In this document: positions 8,889 through 16,559 of the stretch, in pieces
Numbering within the stretch: the stretch's first letter is position 1
Layout of the letters: the number at the start of each line of letters is the position of its first letter
From: Dyadobacter beijingensis DSM 21582
GTDB taxonomy: Bacteria > Bacteroidota > Bacteroidia > Cytophagales > Spirosomataceae
Length of the DNA: 64,000 nt
Reading direction: 5' to 3'
Assembly: GCF_000382205.1 (NCBI RefSeq)
Contig: NZ_KB907786.1
Location: 1,054,001-1,118,000 of the forward strand
Translations under genes and position numbers: made by a program
Notes under the pieces: model-generated
Database searches by the model: none
Seen by the model: the letters and a program-made list of their open reading frames with translations, nothing else
Told to the model about the DNA's origin: nothing

Positions 8889-9992
8889 TCAGTTGAGGAA
8901 GAGCTGCTTCACGCACACGGGCGTGGGTGCGCTGATCTCTTTCCCGGTATAAGTCAATTGGCCGGTGGCAGCGTCGCGTTTGAAGAACACGGCATTGTCA
9001 TTGTCGCGGTTGGTCACGATCGCGAACTCGCCTTTGGCGTCGATCAGGAAGTTGCGCGGGTGCTTGCCGTGCGTATCGGCGTGGCCTGCCACCGTCAGTT
9101 TGCCGGTTTTAGCATCTACGGCGTAAATCGCGAGGCTTTCGTGGCCACGGTTGGATGCGTACAGGAACTTGCCGTCCGGCGAAAAATGGATGTCGGCGGC
9201 GTAGCTTTTGCCCGTGAAATCCGACGGCAGCATCGTCACGCGCTCCAAGGGCACCAATGCACCCGTACCCTTCACGATTTTGAAAGAATTTACAACGGAG
9301 GCGAGCTCGCAGGCCGAATAACCGAAGTTCCCGTTCGGGTGAATGGCGAAATGCCGCGGGCCGTCGCCAGCCTTCACCTCCGCGTAAGGTACGGCACCGG
9401 GCGTCAGCTTACCGGTCTGCGGGTCCACGGCGTATACCATGATCTTGTCGATACCCAGGTCGGACGCGTAGATGTATTTGCCGTCCGCGGAAGGGATAAT
9501 GGAGTGCATATGCGGCTTCTGGTCGGGGCGACCTTTGTCCTGAATGGTGTCGGCCAGGGCGCCGATGCTGCCGTCCTGGTTGAGTTTATACACCGCAAGG
9601 TCGCCGCTTCCGTAGTTCGATAAATAAATGAAACGTCCCTTTGGATCAATACTGACATGGCACGGGCCGCGGCCTTGCGAGGGCTGTGAATTCAGTGCGG
9701 TGAGCTTGCCGGAAGTCTGGTCGATCGCGTAGGCCGACACCGTGCTGTTGCCTTCGTTGGCCGCGTAGAGGTACTTTTTATTGGGGTGAAATTCGAGAAA
9801 TGACGGGCTGGTTTTGCTCGTCAGCACTTGTAACTCCTTGAAAGAGTAGTTGCTGCGGTCGAATTCATACACGTAAATGCCCTCGCCTTTCTGCGTGTAG
9901 GTGCCGAGGTACAGTATCTCCTTTTTGGGTTTTTGTGCAAAAGCCGTCATAGCCGACAATAAAAGGATGAATGAAAGAATGGTTCGTTTCAT
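8889..9992 (-). CDS. Exported lactonase-family beta-propeller (6-phosphogluconolactonase-like)
   Basis: A 367-residue secreted protein of the YbhE/Pgl-like lactonase family. It has a signal peptide ending AFAQ at about residue 19, then a seven-bladed propeller with recurring blade ends such as HPNKKYLYAANEG, DPKGRFIYLSNYGSGDL, SADGKYIYASDLG, HPNGNFGYSACEL and SPDGKFLYASNRGHESL. Cytosolic members hydrolyse 6-phosphogluconolactone. The signal peptide here argues for a periplasmic lactonase or sugar-acid role rather than the pentose phosphate step. It stands 168 bp downstream of the CBM9-like gene on the same strand and is followed by a long terminator hairpin. Confidence 0.85.
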   Translation of the reverse strand: MKRTILSFILLLSAMTAFAQKPKKEILYLGTYTQKGEGIYVYEFDRSNYSFKELQVLTSKTSPSFLEFHPNKKYLYAANEGNSTVSAYAIDQTSGKLTALNSQPSQGRGPCHVSIDPKGRFIYLSNYGSGDLAVYKLNQDGSIGALADTIQDKGRPDQKPHMHSIIPSADGKYIYASDLGIDKIMVYAVDPQTGKLTPGAVPYAEVKAGDGPRHFAIHPNGNFGYSACELASVVNSFKIVKGTGALVPLERVTMLPSDFTGKSYAADIHFSPDGKFLYASNRGHESLAIYAVDAKTGKLTVAGHADTHGKHPRNFLIDAKGEFAIVTNRDNDNAVFFKRDAATGQLTYTGKEISAPTPVCVKQLFLN

Positions 9993-10160
9993 GAATTTTG
10001 TTGTTTTATCAGTTTACATTTTCAGCAACTCCTGCCGGAGTTTGGCACATTATGGACATCCCAATTTCGGCGATTTTGCCCCGGAATGGCGCCCTGGTTA
10101 TAGGTAATATGCCCAAATTGACTTTCGGAGCCGTAGGTGCCGCCATAATACGCAACCCCG

Positions 10161-10898
10161 TTATTCAAATACCAGCGTGCCGAATTTATTGAATTCGTGG
10201 AAGCTGCCGCCGGTTTTTTGCCAGGAGTAATAGGCCGGTTCTCCGTCATAATCAATGCGGTAGAAATTGCCGCGCCACTTCTCGCCGGGTTTCGGTGCGG
10301 CATTGGCGATAGGGTTCATCAAGGCGAATGGAATGAAAAATTCGGCCTTCCAGCCCTCCACCGACGCCATGCTTTTCTTCTGTCCTCCCTGCGCGCTGGT
10401 TTCGTGCTGCACGCGGTTGCGGTCGGTGTAATGCCATGGTTTCCAGCCTTGTGCGCGCCCTTTGATGTTCGGGACGAGGATGGCGAGCTCGTAATTGAGC
10501 GGCGAAACTTCGTATTCGAGGTAGATCGGCAGGGACGTGTCCGGCCATAGAAAGACCTCCACGACATCTTCCTTGAACAGCGCGCCAAAGTCCTCCATAA
10601 TGGTCGACGTCAGCTTCTGGTCCACGCAATCGAAGAGGAAGTACATGCCCTTTTCGGAGTACAGAATTTTGGCGCGCGTAGGAAATTGCTTCCCGGGGGC
10701 CGTTTGGTTGGGACCTTTTTGTACAGTAATATTGAACCACTGGGCGGCGGCCCATTGCGGGGCGGTTCCCTCGCCGGTGACTTTGAAGTCGGTAGTCTTT
10801 TTAACCGCAAGGGAAGAGTCGGGAACGGGGCCGGCAGCGTGCCCCCGGTTCATGAGACCGCATGCAAGCAGCCCCGCGAGCATAAATTTTTTAAACAT
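10161..10898 (-). CDS. Secreted CBM9-like carbohydrate-binding protein
   Basis: A 245-residue protein with a signal peptide (about 1-21, ending GHA) and one domain of the carbohydrate-binding family 9-like type: APQWAAAQWFNIT near the start, KILYSEKGMYFLFDCVDQKL, EDVVEVFLWPD, YLEYEVSPLNYELAILVPN and a conserved C-terminus (RGNFYRIDYD ... FHEFNKFGTLVFE). CBM9 modules bind sugar ends; stand-alone secreted versions are common in Bacteroidota and their ligands are mostly unknown. No catalytic domain is attached. A 6-bp hairpin (10027-10042) lies after the gene but lacks a T-tract. Confidence 0.8.
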   Translation of the reverse strand: MFKKFMLAGLLACGLMNRGHAAGPVPDSSLAVKKTTDFKVTGEGTAPQWAAAQWFNITVQKGPNQTAPGKQFPTRAKILYSEKGMYFLFDCVDQKLTSTIMEDFGALFKEDVVEVFLWPDTSLPIYLEYEVSPLNYELAILVPNIKGRAQGWKPWHYTDRNRVQHETSAQGGQKKSMASVEGWKAEFFIPFALMNPIANAAPKPGEKWRGNFYRIDYDGEPAYYSWQKTGGSFHEFNKFGTLVFE

Positions 10899-11068
10899 TC
10901 GTTAAAAGGGTTAGGATTTGGAAAAACAGGTTCAGGTATTGCCAAGTGTGTTCATTTGCAATCAGATGTGCTGACAGTCGCCCGGCAATTTGGGCTTTCC
11001 GGGGCAATGGACAACGATTTTTTTTATCTCTGGCAATTTCAAGAGGTTTTTACATTTTACCAAATCAT

Positions 11069-11076
11069 TATTTTTG
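11069..11076 (+). promoter_or_regulatory. Candidate -7 element for the 27-aa ORF and acidic protein
   Basis: TATTTTTG matches the Bacteroidota -7 consensus TAnnTTTG and lies 15 bp before a small ORF at 11092. No clear -33 TTG is found 19-20 bp upstream, which lowers confidence. Confidence 0.35.
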
Positions 11077-11091
11077 TAGTGTCAATTATTG

Positions 11092-11175
11092 ATGAAATCT
11101 TTCGACAGGAAAGAAGATACCGTAGCGGAATATTTTAATAATTTAGGTCGTACGTTTAAAATTGAAACCATTTAA
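11092..11175 (+). CDS. Possible 27-residue small ORF upstream of the acidic protein
   Basis: An ATG-to-TAA frame of 27 codons encoding a charged peptide that begins MKSFDRKEDTVAEYFNNLG and ends TFKIETI. It ends 12 bp before the ATG of the acidic protein, and a TAnnTTTG element lies just upstream. The spacing suggests a leader peptide or a small protein translated from the same mRNA. I do not recognise the sequence. It could also be chance, since frames of this length occur often. Confidence 0.35.
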   Translation: MKSFDRKEDTVAEYFNNLGRTFKIETI

Positions 11176-11187
11176 CAAAACACTGTC

Positions 11188-11478
11188 ATGATACGCGAAA
11201 GTGGAGAACTGGCCTTTGCTGATATCGACGAGGCACTTTTAGAACCAGCTGTTTTCCCTGACTACCAAGGGAGCACAAAAAAAACCCGTATGGTAGCGCA
11301 ACAAGATCCGTATGGAGATGATGACGAAGAAGATGAGGACCTCGACGAGGATCTCGACGATGAAAAAGTAATCGACGAGTACGACGATGATATAGAGGAT
11401 CGCGAAGTGGTGATCGAAGACGGCGACGAGCTCCTGCGGAGGCTCGACGATTTCGATGATGACGACGACGATTTCTGA
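11188..11478 (+). CDS. Small hyperacidic protein of unknown function
   Basis: A 96-residue protein. The first 30 residues look like an ordinary small fold (MIRESGELAFADIDEALLEP). The rest is almost wholly Asp and Glu with a few Leu, Val and Arg, ending in a run of aspartates (FDDDDDDF). No signal peptide and no known domain. Strong evidence that it is expressed is the near-perfect intrinsic terminator 23 bp after the stop codon. Acidic tails of this sort can mimic nucleic acid or bind cations or basic proteins, but no function can be assigned from the sequence. Confidence 0.7.
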   Translation: MIRESGELAFADIDEALLEPAVFPDYQGSTKKTRMVAQQDPYGDDDEEDEDLDEDLDDEKVIDEYDDDIEDREVVIEDGDELLRRLDDFDDDDDDF

Positions 11479-11501
11479 CAATCCGTTTAAAAACGCAGAC
11501 C

Positions 11502-11531
11502 AGCCTCTGGAACATTTCCAGGGGCTTTTTT
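11502..11531 (+). terminator. Strong intrinsic terminator after the acidic protein
   Basis: An 11-bp stem, AGCCTCTGGAA (11502-11512) with TTCCAGGGGCT (11516-11526), has one G-T pair and a 3-nt loop and runs into TTTTTT. Confidence 0.85.
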
Positions 11532-11610
11532 ATGATGGGCTTATGAGTAATGAAAAGCGGGTTGTGACTTATTCACCTAAATTGTTCAATTCCTCACCTT
11601 TCCTAAACCC

Positions 11611-13146
11611 ATGCGTTCCACCGAATCCAATGTTACACAAAGCATTACGCAGGTAATCGCTGCTTCTTCATTAGGTACATTAATTGAATGGTATGATTTC
11701 TACATTTTCGGGAGCCTGGCGGTCATTATCGGCCAGCAGCTCTTCCCGAGCGACGCCGGTGCCTCGGCGCTGATCAACACGCTTGCCATCTTTGCCGCAG
11801 GATTTATCGTACGCCCCTTTGGCGCATTGGTATTCGGCCGCCTCGGCGACCTGATCGGGCGGAAATACACTTTCCTGCTCACGCTCGTGCTCATGGGCGG
11901 TTCTACGTTCCTGATCGGTCTCATTCCTTCGTATTCCAGCATCGGTTATGCCGCACCGATCCTGGTACTCATCCTTCGCCTCGTGCAGGGGCTTGCGCTC
12001 GGGGGCGAGTACGGGGGCGCGGCCACATACGTAGCCGAGCACGCGCCCGTAGGCAAGCGGGGCTTTTTTACGAGCTGGATTCAGACCACGGCTACGCTGG
12101 GCCTGTTCCTGTCGCTGGGCGTAATCGTGTTGACCAAAAACCTGCTCGGCGCAAAAGCTTTCGCCGACTGGGGCTGGCGCATCCCGTTCCTGATGTCCAT
12201 CCTGCTTGTGGGTGTGTCGATTTACATCCGGATGAAAATGCACGAGTCGCCCGTTTTCTCGAAGCTGAAAGCCGAAGGAAAAGTCTCCGCTAACCCTTTG
12301 AAAGAAAGTTTTCAGAAAAAAGCCAACTTTAAAATGGTGCTCGTGGCGCTTTTCGGTGCTACAATGGGGCAGGGGGTCGTGTGGTATACCGGTCAGTTTT
12401 ATGCACAGTCGTTCCTCGAAAATACCTGCAAGCTTGATTTCAACGAGTCGCGGTACATTCTCCTTTGGGCGATCGTGTTTGCGACGCCGTTCTTTGTAAT
12501 ATTCGGCTCGTGGAGCGATAAAGTGGGCAGAAAATGGATCATGCTCACCGGTATGCTGCTCGGCGTGCTTTGCTACCGCCCCATTTACCAATATTTCCTC
12601 GACGCCACCAATGTGAAGGAAATGCAGAAAACGATGCTTCAAAGCGCCTCGGAGCCGGTCGTGGAGCGTGGCCTCGTTGCGGGCAAACCGGATTCGCTCA
12701 TTACCACCACCGTTTCCAAAACACTCACCAACGGTATGACTTTCAAGGAATCAACGGTTGAAATTATTCCCGAAGACGTGCTGGCCGAAGTGCCGGCCGT
12801 GGAGACGGTGATCAGGGACGTGACGCTTTCCAGCAGTTCGTACCTGATGATCATCGCGCTCGTATTCTTCCAGATTGTGCTCGTGACGATGGTGTACGGC
12901 CCCATTGCCGCATTCCTCGTTGAGCTCTTCCCGACGCAGATCCGATACACGTCGATGTCGCTGCCTTACCACATCGGTAACGGCGTTTTCGGTGGCCTGG
13001 TACCATTCATCGCGACGCTCATTGCTTCTTTCCAGGGTTCCACGCCGCTTTCCGGGCTTTCATACCCGATCGGCGTCGCCGCATTGTCGTTCGTTATCGG
13101 CGCGATTTACATTGATAACCGCCGGGATGAGAATGTGATGGATTGA
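11611..13146 (+). CDS. MFS transporter, metabolite:H+ symporter (MHS) family
   Basis: A 511-residue inner-membrane transporter with 12 predicted helices. The family signature is clear: SSLGTLIEWYDFYIFGSLA in helix 1, the loop 2-3 motif GRLGDLIGRKYTF, RLVQGLALGGEYGGAATYVAEHAP in helix 4, and GSWSDKVGRKWIM after helix 8. MHS proteins move small carboxylates, proline, betaine or similar compounds with protons (ProP, KgtP, ShiA). An insert of about 85 residues after helix 8/9 (about 330-410, NVKEMQKTMLQSASEPVV...) is longer than in ProP. The small membrane protein 54 bp downstream is probably in the same transcript. Confidence 0.9.
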   Translation: MRSTESNVTQSITQVIAASSLGTLIEWYDFYIFGSLAVIIGQQLFPSDAGASALINTLAIFAAGFIVRPFGALVFGRLGDLIGRKYTFLLTLVLMGGSTFLIGLIPSYSSIGYAAPILVLILRLVQGLALGGEYGGAATYVAEHAPVGKRGFFTSWIQTTATLGLFLSLGVIVLTKNLLGAKAFADWGWRIPFLMSILLVGVSIYIRMKMHESPVFSKLKAEGKVSANPLKESFQKKANFKMVLVALFGATMGQGVVWYTGQFYAQSFLENTCKLDFNESRYILLWAIVFATPFFVIFGSWSDKVGRKWIMLTGMLLGVLCYRPIYQYFLDATNVKEMQKTMLQSASEPVVERGLVAGKPDSLITTTVSKTLTNGMTFKESTVEIIPEDVLAEVPAVETVIRDVTLSSSSYLMIIALVFFQIVLVTMVYGPIAAFLVELFPTQIRYTSMSLPYHIGNGVFGGLVPFIATLIASFQGSTPLSGLSYPIGVAALSFVIGAIYIDNRRDENVMD

Positions 13147-13200
13147 GTGTGCAGACAGTTCTGTTTCAATTTGTTTTTCAAAATTTTGATAAAAATATCA

Positions 13201-13452
13201 ATGAGTGGTTTAAAGAAAATACTGGGCCTCCTCTGGATGGCATTGGGGCCCGTGATCATCATCTTCCTTTTCATGCAGGCGTCCGACAAGATCGGCGCGG
13301 CAGCCGAAGGTATCGCCCGCACGAACACGACCCTGCAATGGGCAATCATCATCCTCATATTTATTCCGATCTGCACCGGGCTCGTTATTTTCGGCTACTA
13401 CGCCTGGAAGGGGGAGTACGATCATTTGCCGGAGAGTTCGGAGGAACTGTGA
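13201..13452 (+). CDS. Small two-helix membrane protein next to MFS transporter
   Basis: An 83-residue protein with two hydrophobic helices (about 5-25, ILGLLWMALGPVIIIFLFM, and about 46-68, WAIIILIFIPICTGLVIFGYY) and an acidic C-terminus (YDHLPESSEEL). It resembles small membrane proteins found beside MFS transporters in Bacteroidota (possibly the DUF6814 family; the family number is from memory). I chose the ATG at 13201 rather than the upstream GTG at 13147 because the membrane segment begins directly after it. A role as accessory subunit of the transporter is only an inference from position. Confidence 0.75.
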   Translation: MSGLKKILGLLWMALGPVIIIFLFMQASDKIGAAAEGIARTNTTLQWAIIILIFIPICTGLVIFGYYAWKGEYDHLPESSEEL

Positions 13453-13460
13453 CGGATTGG

Positions 13461-13573
13461 AATGGTCAGGTTTTGTCAGGAATAGTCAGGAATTGTTGGT
13501 ATATGTTTTAATAATTATTTTCATACCGCATAACTAATGACTATACTTGACCACACCTGATCATTCACCCGTT
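13461..13573. repeat. Copy A of a helically phased GTCAGG repeat element
   Basis: The left arm has GTCAGG at 13465, 13475 and 13485, exactly 10 bp apart, ending in AGTCAGGAATTGTTGG (13484-13499). The right arm holds GACTATACTTGACCA (13539-13553) and TTCACCCGTT. The two arms are inverted relatives of one another. A second copy lies at 48241-48360. Confidence 0.65.
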
Positions 13574-13583
13574 AATTTTCATC

Positions 13584-14765
13584 ATGCAAACTGACGTTTT
13601 CATTCTTTCCGCTTCCCGCACCCCTATTGGCAGCTTTGGCGGCAGTCTTTCCACAATTTCGGCTCCCAGGCTCGGCGCTGCGGCTATTCGGGGGGCGCTG
13701 GCGAAGTCGGGCGTTGATCCGGCGTCGGTGGATGAGGTTTTGATGGGGAATGTCGTTTCGGCCAATCTCGGGCAGGCGCCGGCGCGGCAGGCTGCCATTT
13801 ATGCGGGGTTGCCGGTTTCGGTTATTTGCACAACGGTCAACAAGGTATGCGCTTCGGGTATGAAGGCGACGGCGCTGGGTGCGCAGGCTATTCAGCTGAG
13901 CGACGCGGACATCGTGGTAGCGGGCGGGATGGAGAATATGTCGCAGATACCCTACTATTTACCCAAAGCACGGAACGGATATGGGTACGGTCATGGCGAG
14001 ATGATCGACGGTTTGCTGAAAGACGGCCTTACCGACGTGTACGACCAGATCGGTATGGGTGTTTGCGGGGATCAAACGGCTTTGAAATACAACATTTCCC
14101 GCGAAGCGCAGGACGAATACGCGATCCGTTCCTACCAGCGCTCGGCAGCGGCAACGGCTGATGGTTCGTTTGCGGACGAGCTTGTTAATGTGGAAGTTAC
14201 GTCGTTGAAGGGAGATGTAACGTCTGTCGGCGAGGACGAAGAGTTCAGGCGCGTCAAATTTGATAAAATCCCCACATTAAAACCCGTTTTCTCCAAAGAC
14301 GGTACCGTGACGGCCGCCAATGCGTCGACGATCAATGACGGCGGCGCGGCGCTCGTGCTCGCGGGGAGCAATGCGGTGAAAGCCCAAAACCTGAAACCTG
14401 TCGCCCGCATTGTCGCCTACGCGGATGCGGAGCAGGAGCCGGCCTGGTTTACGACCACGCCCGTGCTGGCTACCGAAAAGGTCTTGAAAAAAGCCGGTAT
14501 GAAAATCAGCGACATCGATTATTTCGAAGTGAACGAAGCATTTGCCGTCGTGGCACTGGCTTATATACAGGCATTTAGCCTCGATGTCGGGAAGGTGAAT
14601 GTCTTCGGCGGTGCGGTGTCGCTCGGGCATCCTTTGGGCGCATCCGGGGCGCGCATTATCACGACATTACTCTCTGTTTTGGAAAAAAATAATGCGAAAT
14701 ACGGCCTGGCTGCCATTTGCAACGGCGGCGGCGGCGCTTCGGCAATGATTGTGGAAAGGCTGTAA
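13584..14765 (+). CDS. Acetyl-CoA C-acyltransferase (thiolase)
   Basis: A 393-residue thiolase of normal length. It joins two acetyl-CoA into acetoacetyl-CoA, or cleaves 3-ketoacyl-CoA. The catalytic set is complete: acyl-accepting C89 in VNKVCASGMKA, the NEAF motif near 314, H349 in GHPLGASGARI and C379 in CNGGGGAS. The size and motifs fit the biosynthetic/degradative type II thiolases; the sequence alone does not separate acetoacetyl-CoA thiolase from broad-range ketothiolase. It stands alone, without other beta-oxidation genes, and ends 3 bp before the convergent gtrA-like gene. Confidence 0.92.
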   Translation: MQTDVFILSASRTPIGSFGGSLSTISAPRLGAAAIRGALAKSGVDPASVDEVLMGNVVSANLGQAPARQAAIYAGLPVSVICTTVNKVCASGMKATALGAQAIQLSDADIVVAGGMENMSQIPYYLPKARNGYGYGHGEMIDGLLKDGLTDVYDQIGMGVCGDQTALKYNISREAQDEYAIRSYQRSAAATADGSFADELVNVEVTSLKGDVTSVGEDEEFRRVKFDKIPTLKPVFSKDGTVTAANASTINDGGAALVLAGSNAVKAQNLKPVARIVAYADAEQEPAWFTTTPVLATEKVLKKAGMKISDIDYFEVNEAFAVVALAYIQAFSLDVGKVNVFGGAVSLGHPLGASGARIITTLLSVLEKNNAKYGLAAICNGGGGASAMIVERL

Positions 14766-14768
14766 CGA

Positions 14769-15272
14769 CTACCGGATCAGGACTTTCAGGCGATTGTAAA
14801 AGCCGGTGCTCTTAAAAGTGAAGGTTTTGTGCAGAATGTAGTTGCTCACGAAGCTGAACCCCATCCCGATCACGTAACATACCATTTCTGTTACATTTAC
14901 TTCCTTTTTGGCGAAGGAAAACTTCACTTTGTACACCTCCATACCGAAGTAATCGATCAGCAATTTCGACGAACCAATGGTGAATGCCCAGGTAATGAAG
15001 AGGGAAACCATCGAAACCATGAGGAATTTTACCATTTCGCGGCGTGTCTGGTTGCTGCGGCGTGCGTCGAATGCGAAGAGTTTGGTGAGGGTAAAGCCCC
15101 AGAAAAAACCGATGATGTAGGAAGGAACTATGGAATCGCTCCAGGAGATATTGAACCAGTCCTGAATGAGACTGCTGGAAACTAACTGGATCAAAGCACC
15201 GGTACCCGCAACAAGAAAATAGGCAATGATATCTTTGGGATTGAAGATCTTGTTCTGCTTGATTTGGGTCAC
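14769..15272 (-). CDS. GtrA-family membrane protein
   Basis: A 167-residue protein with four predicted helices: DIIAYFLVAGTGALIQLVSSSLI, VPSYIIGFFWGFTLTKLFAF, MVSMVSLFITWAFTIGS and MVCYVIGMGFSFVSNYILHKTFTF. The last is the family's typical end, SNYxxxKxFTF. GtrA proteins are thought to help move polyprenyl-linked sugars across the inner membrane for glycosylation of surface polymers. No glycosyltransferase sits beside it here. The gene is convergent with the thiolase. Confidence 0.85.
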   Translation of the reverse strand: MTQIKQNKIFNPKDIIAYFLVAGTGALIQLVSSSLIQDWFNISWSDSIVPSYIIGFFWGFTLTKLFAFDARRSNQTRREMVKFLMVSMVSLFITWAFTIGSSKLLIDYFGMEVYKVKFSFAKKEVNVTEMVCYVIGMGFSFVSNYILHKTFTFKSTGFYNRLKVLIR

Positions 15273-15486
15273 TGGTGTGTTGGTTTGATTGGAACGGCGA
15301 ACCTGAATGAGGCCCCAATATTAGAAAGAAAATGGTCTGGAAACAAAACAGGGCCCTCTAATTTGAGTAAATGGACGTTTTGAGGACACCCCGCCCGAAT
15401 GGTACCGTTTTTGCAACCGATAGGTAAAAAACGTCTTTTCGCACATCGCGCGAGAGGCGCTTCGTTTAACCCCAATCGGTATCATT

Positions 15487-16005
15487 ATGAAGAAGTTGTG
15501 TCTCCTGCTCCCCTTTTTGCTGTCGGCGTTCGCCTCGTTCGGGCAAGTGCAAACGTGGGCCCTCGGGTTCGAGGTGGGTGAGCCGATCGGGGTCAGTTTG
15601 AGGAAATATGGTGACAGAAATGCCCTCGACGTCAGCGTCGGGACTTACCTCGGCATGTTCAAGCAAAAAGATAATTACAAGGTGAGCAATGACGACCTCG
15701 GCGGGCTCGGGGTGATGGTAAATGTGACCTATTTGTGGTACGCGCCGATGTTCAACGAGCGGATGATCGCCTATATCGGCCCCGGCGTGCAGGTGAACTC
15801 GCGCCGCTACTACCCCGACCGTAATGTGCGGTCTGTTTATACGACCAATATTTCTACCGGCCCTTCGGCCACGGCGGGCCTGGAATTCTTCTTCGGCCAG
15901 CGTCCGGCTTCATTTTTCATCGAAGGCGGCGGTTATCTTGAATTTATTCCCAAATTCTTTTACTTTAATCCCAATCTCAGCATTGGCCTGAGACACAACT
16001 TCTAA
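15487..16005 (+). CDS. Small outer-membrane beta-barrel protein
   Basis: A 172-residue protein with a signal peptide (1-19, ending SFGQ) and alternating amphipathic strands: WALGFEVGEPIGVSLRKY, ALDVSVGTYLGMF, MVNVTYLWYAPM, RMIAYIGPGVQVNS, GPSATAGLEFFFG, ASFFIEGGGYLEFIP and LSIGLRHNF. The terminal phenylalanine is the usual barrel-assembly signal. It is likely an 8-stranded OmpA-like or OmpW-like barrel with no enzyme motif. The lipoprotein gene starts 11 bp after its stop codon, so the two should be cotranscribed and may work together in the envelope. Confidence 0.8.
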   Translation: MKKLCLLLPFLLSAFASFGQVQTWALGFEVGEPIGVSLRKYGDRNALDVSVGTYLGMFKQKDNYKVSNDDLGGLGVMVNVTYLWYAPMFNERMIAYIGPGVQVNSRRYYPDRNVRSVYTTNISTGPSATAGLEFFFGQRPASFFIEGGGYLEFIPKFFYFNPNLSIGLRHNF

Positions 16006-16016
16006 CGGGATCAACT

Positions 16017-16559
16017 GTGAAAAAACAATACATATGGGTGGTGCTGGCGACTATGACGGCATTCGCATCCTCCTGTTCGGCGACTTTGCAGCGGCGTTAC
16101 GACCGAATGCACGGCACATCCTCTACCACCCCGACAACCGACCGCTCCTCGCGTGCGCCGGATGACAGAAATGTGCAAACGACCGATCCGTCCTACCGAA
16201 AGGATTACGACAGAGTGGTGGACGGCGGCAATACAGCGGGAAATGTGACTCCTACCAGCGGCAATGCCGATTACAACCAGCAACTGCTCAGCCAGTACAT
16301 GGAAATGGATAAGCTGGCGGAAGTGGTCCTGTATGAGTTGGATAACCTGGAAAATCGCTACAATACTATGCTGAACGACTACAAAAATGCCAGGTCGTCG
16401 TCGCGGCAGGTGATGGCGATGGAGCTCGACAAGATCAGCGACGACCGGCTGGTACTTTACAAGGCATACACCAACATTTACCGCAACGGCAAGTCCGATT
16501 GGGCAAATGTGAAGCGCGACGTCGATAATACATTGCGCGAGATCCGCAAGAAGAACTGA
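16017..16559 (+). CDS. Lipoprotein of unknown function, GTG start
   Basis: A 180-residue lipoprotein. The start is GTG at 16017, immediately before a typical KKQYIWVVLATMTAFASSC signal with lipobox SSC (C20). Residues about 25-80 are Thr/Ser/Asp-rich and probably disordered. From about 85 on it is helical and charged (QQLLSQYMEMDKLAEVVLYELDNLENRYNTMLNDYKNA), likely coiled coil. I do not recognise a family. It follows the barrel gene by 11 bp and ends one base before the convergent SMP-30 gene. Confidence 0.75.
   Translation: MKKQYIWVVLATMTAFASSCSATLQRRYDRMHGTSSTTPTTDRSSRAPDDRNVQTTDPSYRKDYDRVVDGGNTAGNVTPTSGNADYNQQLLSQYMEMDKLAEVVLYELDNLENRYNTMLNDYKNARSSSRQVMAMELDKISDDRLVLYKAYTNIYRNGKSDWANVKRDVDNTLREIRKKN

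Noticed and set aside
10022-10303. Minus-strand 93-codon frame spanning the end of the CBM9-like gene and the gap after it
   Set aside because: Out of frame with the CBM9-like gene, no family resemblance, and it begins inside a real gene.
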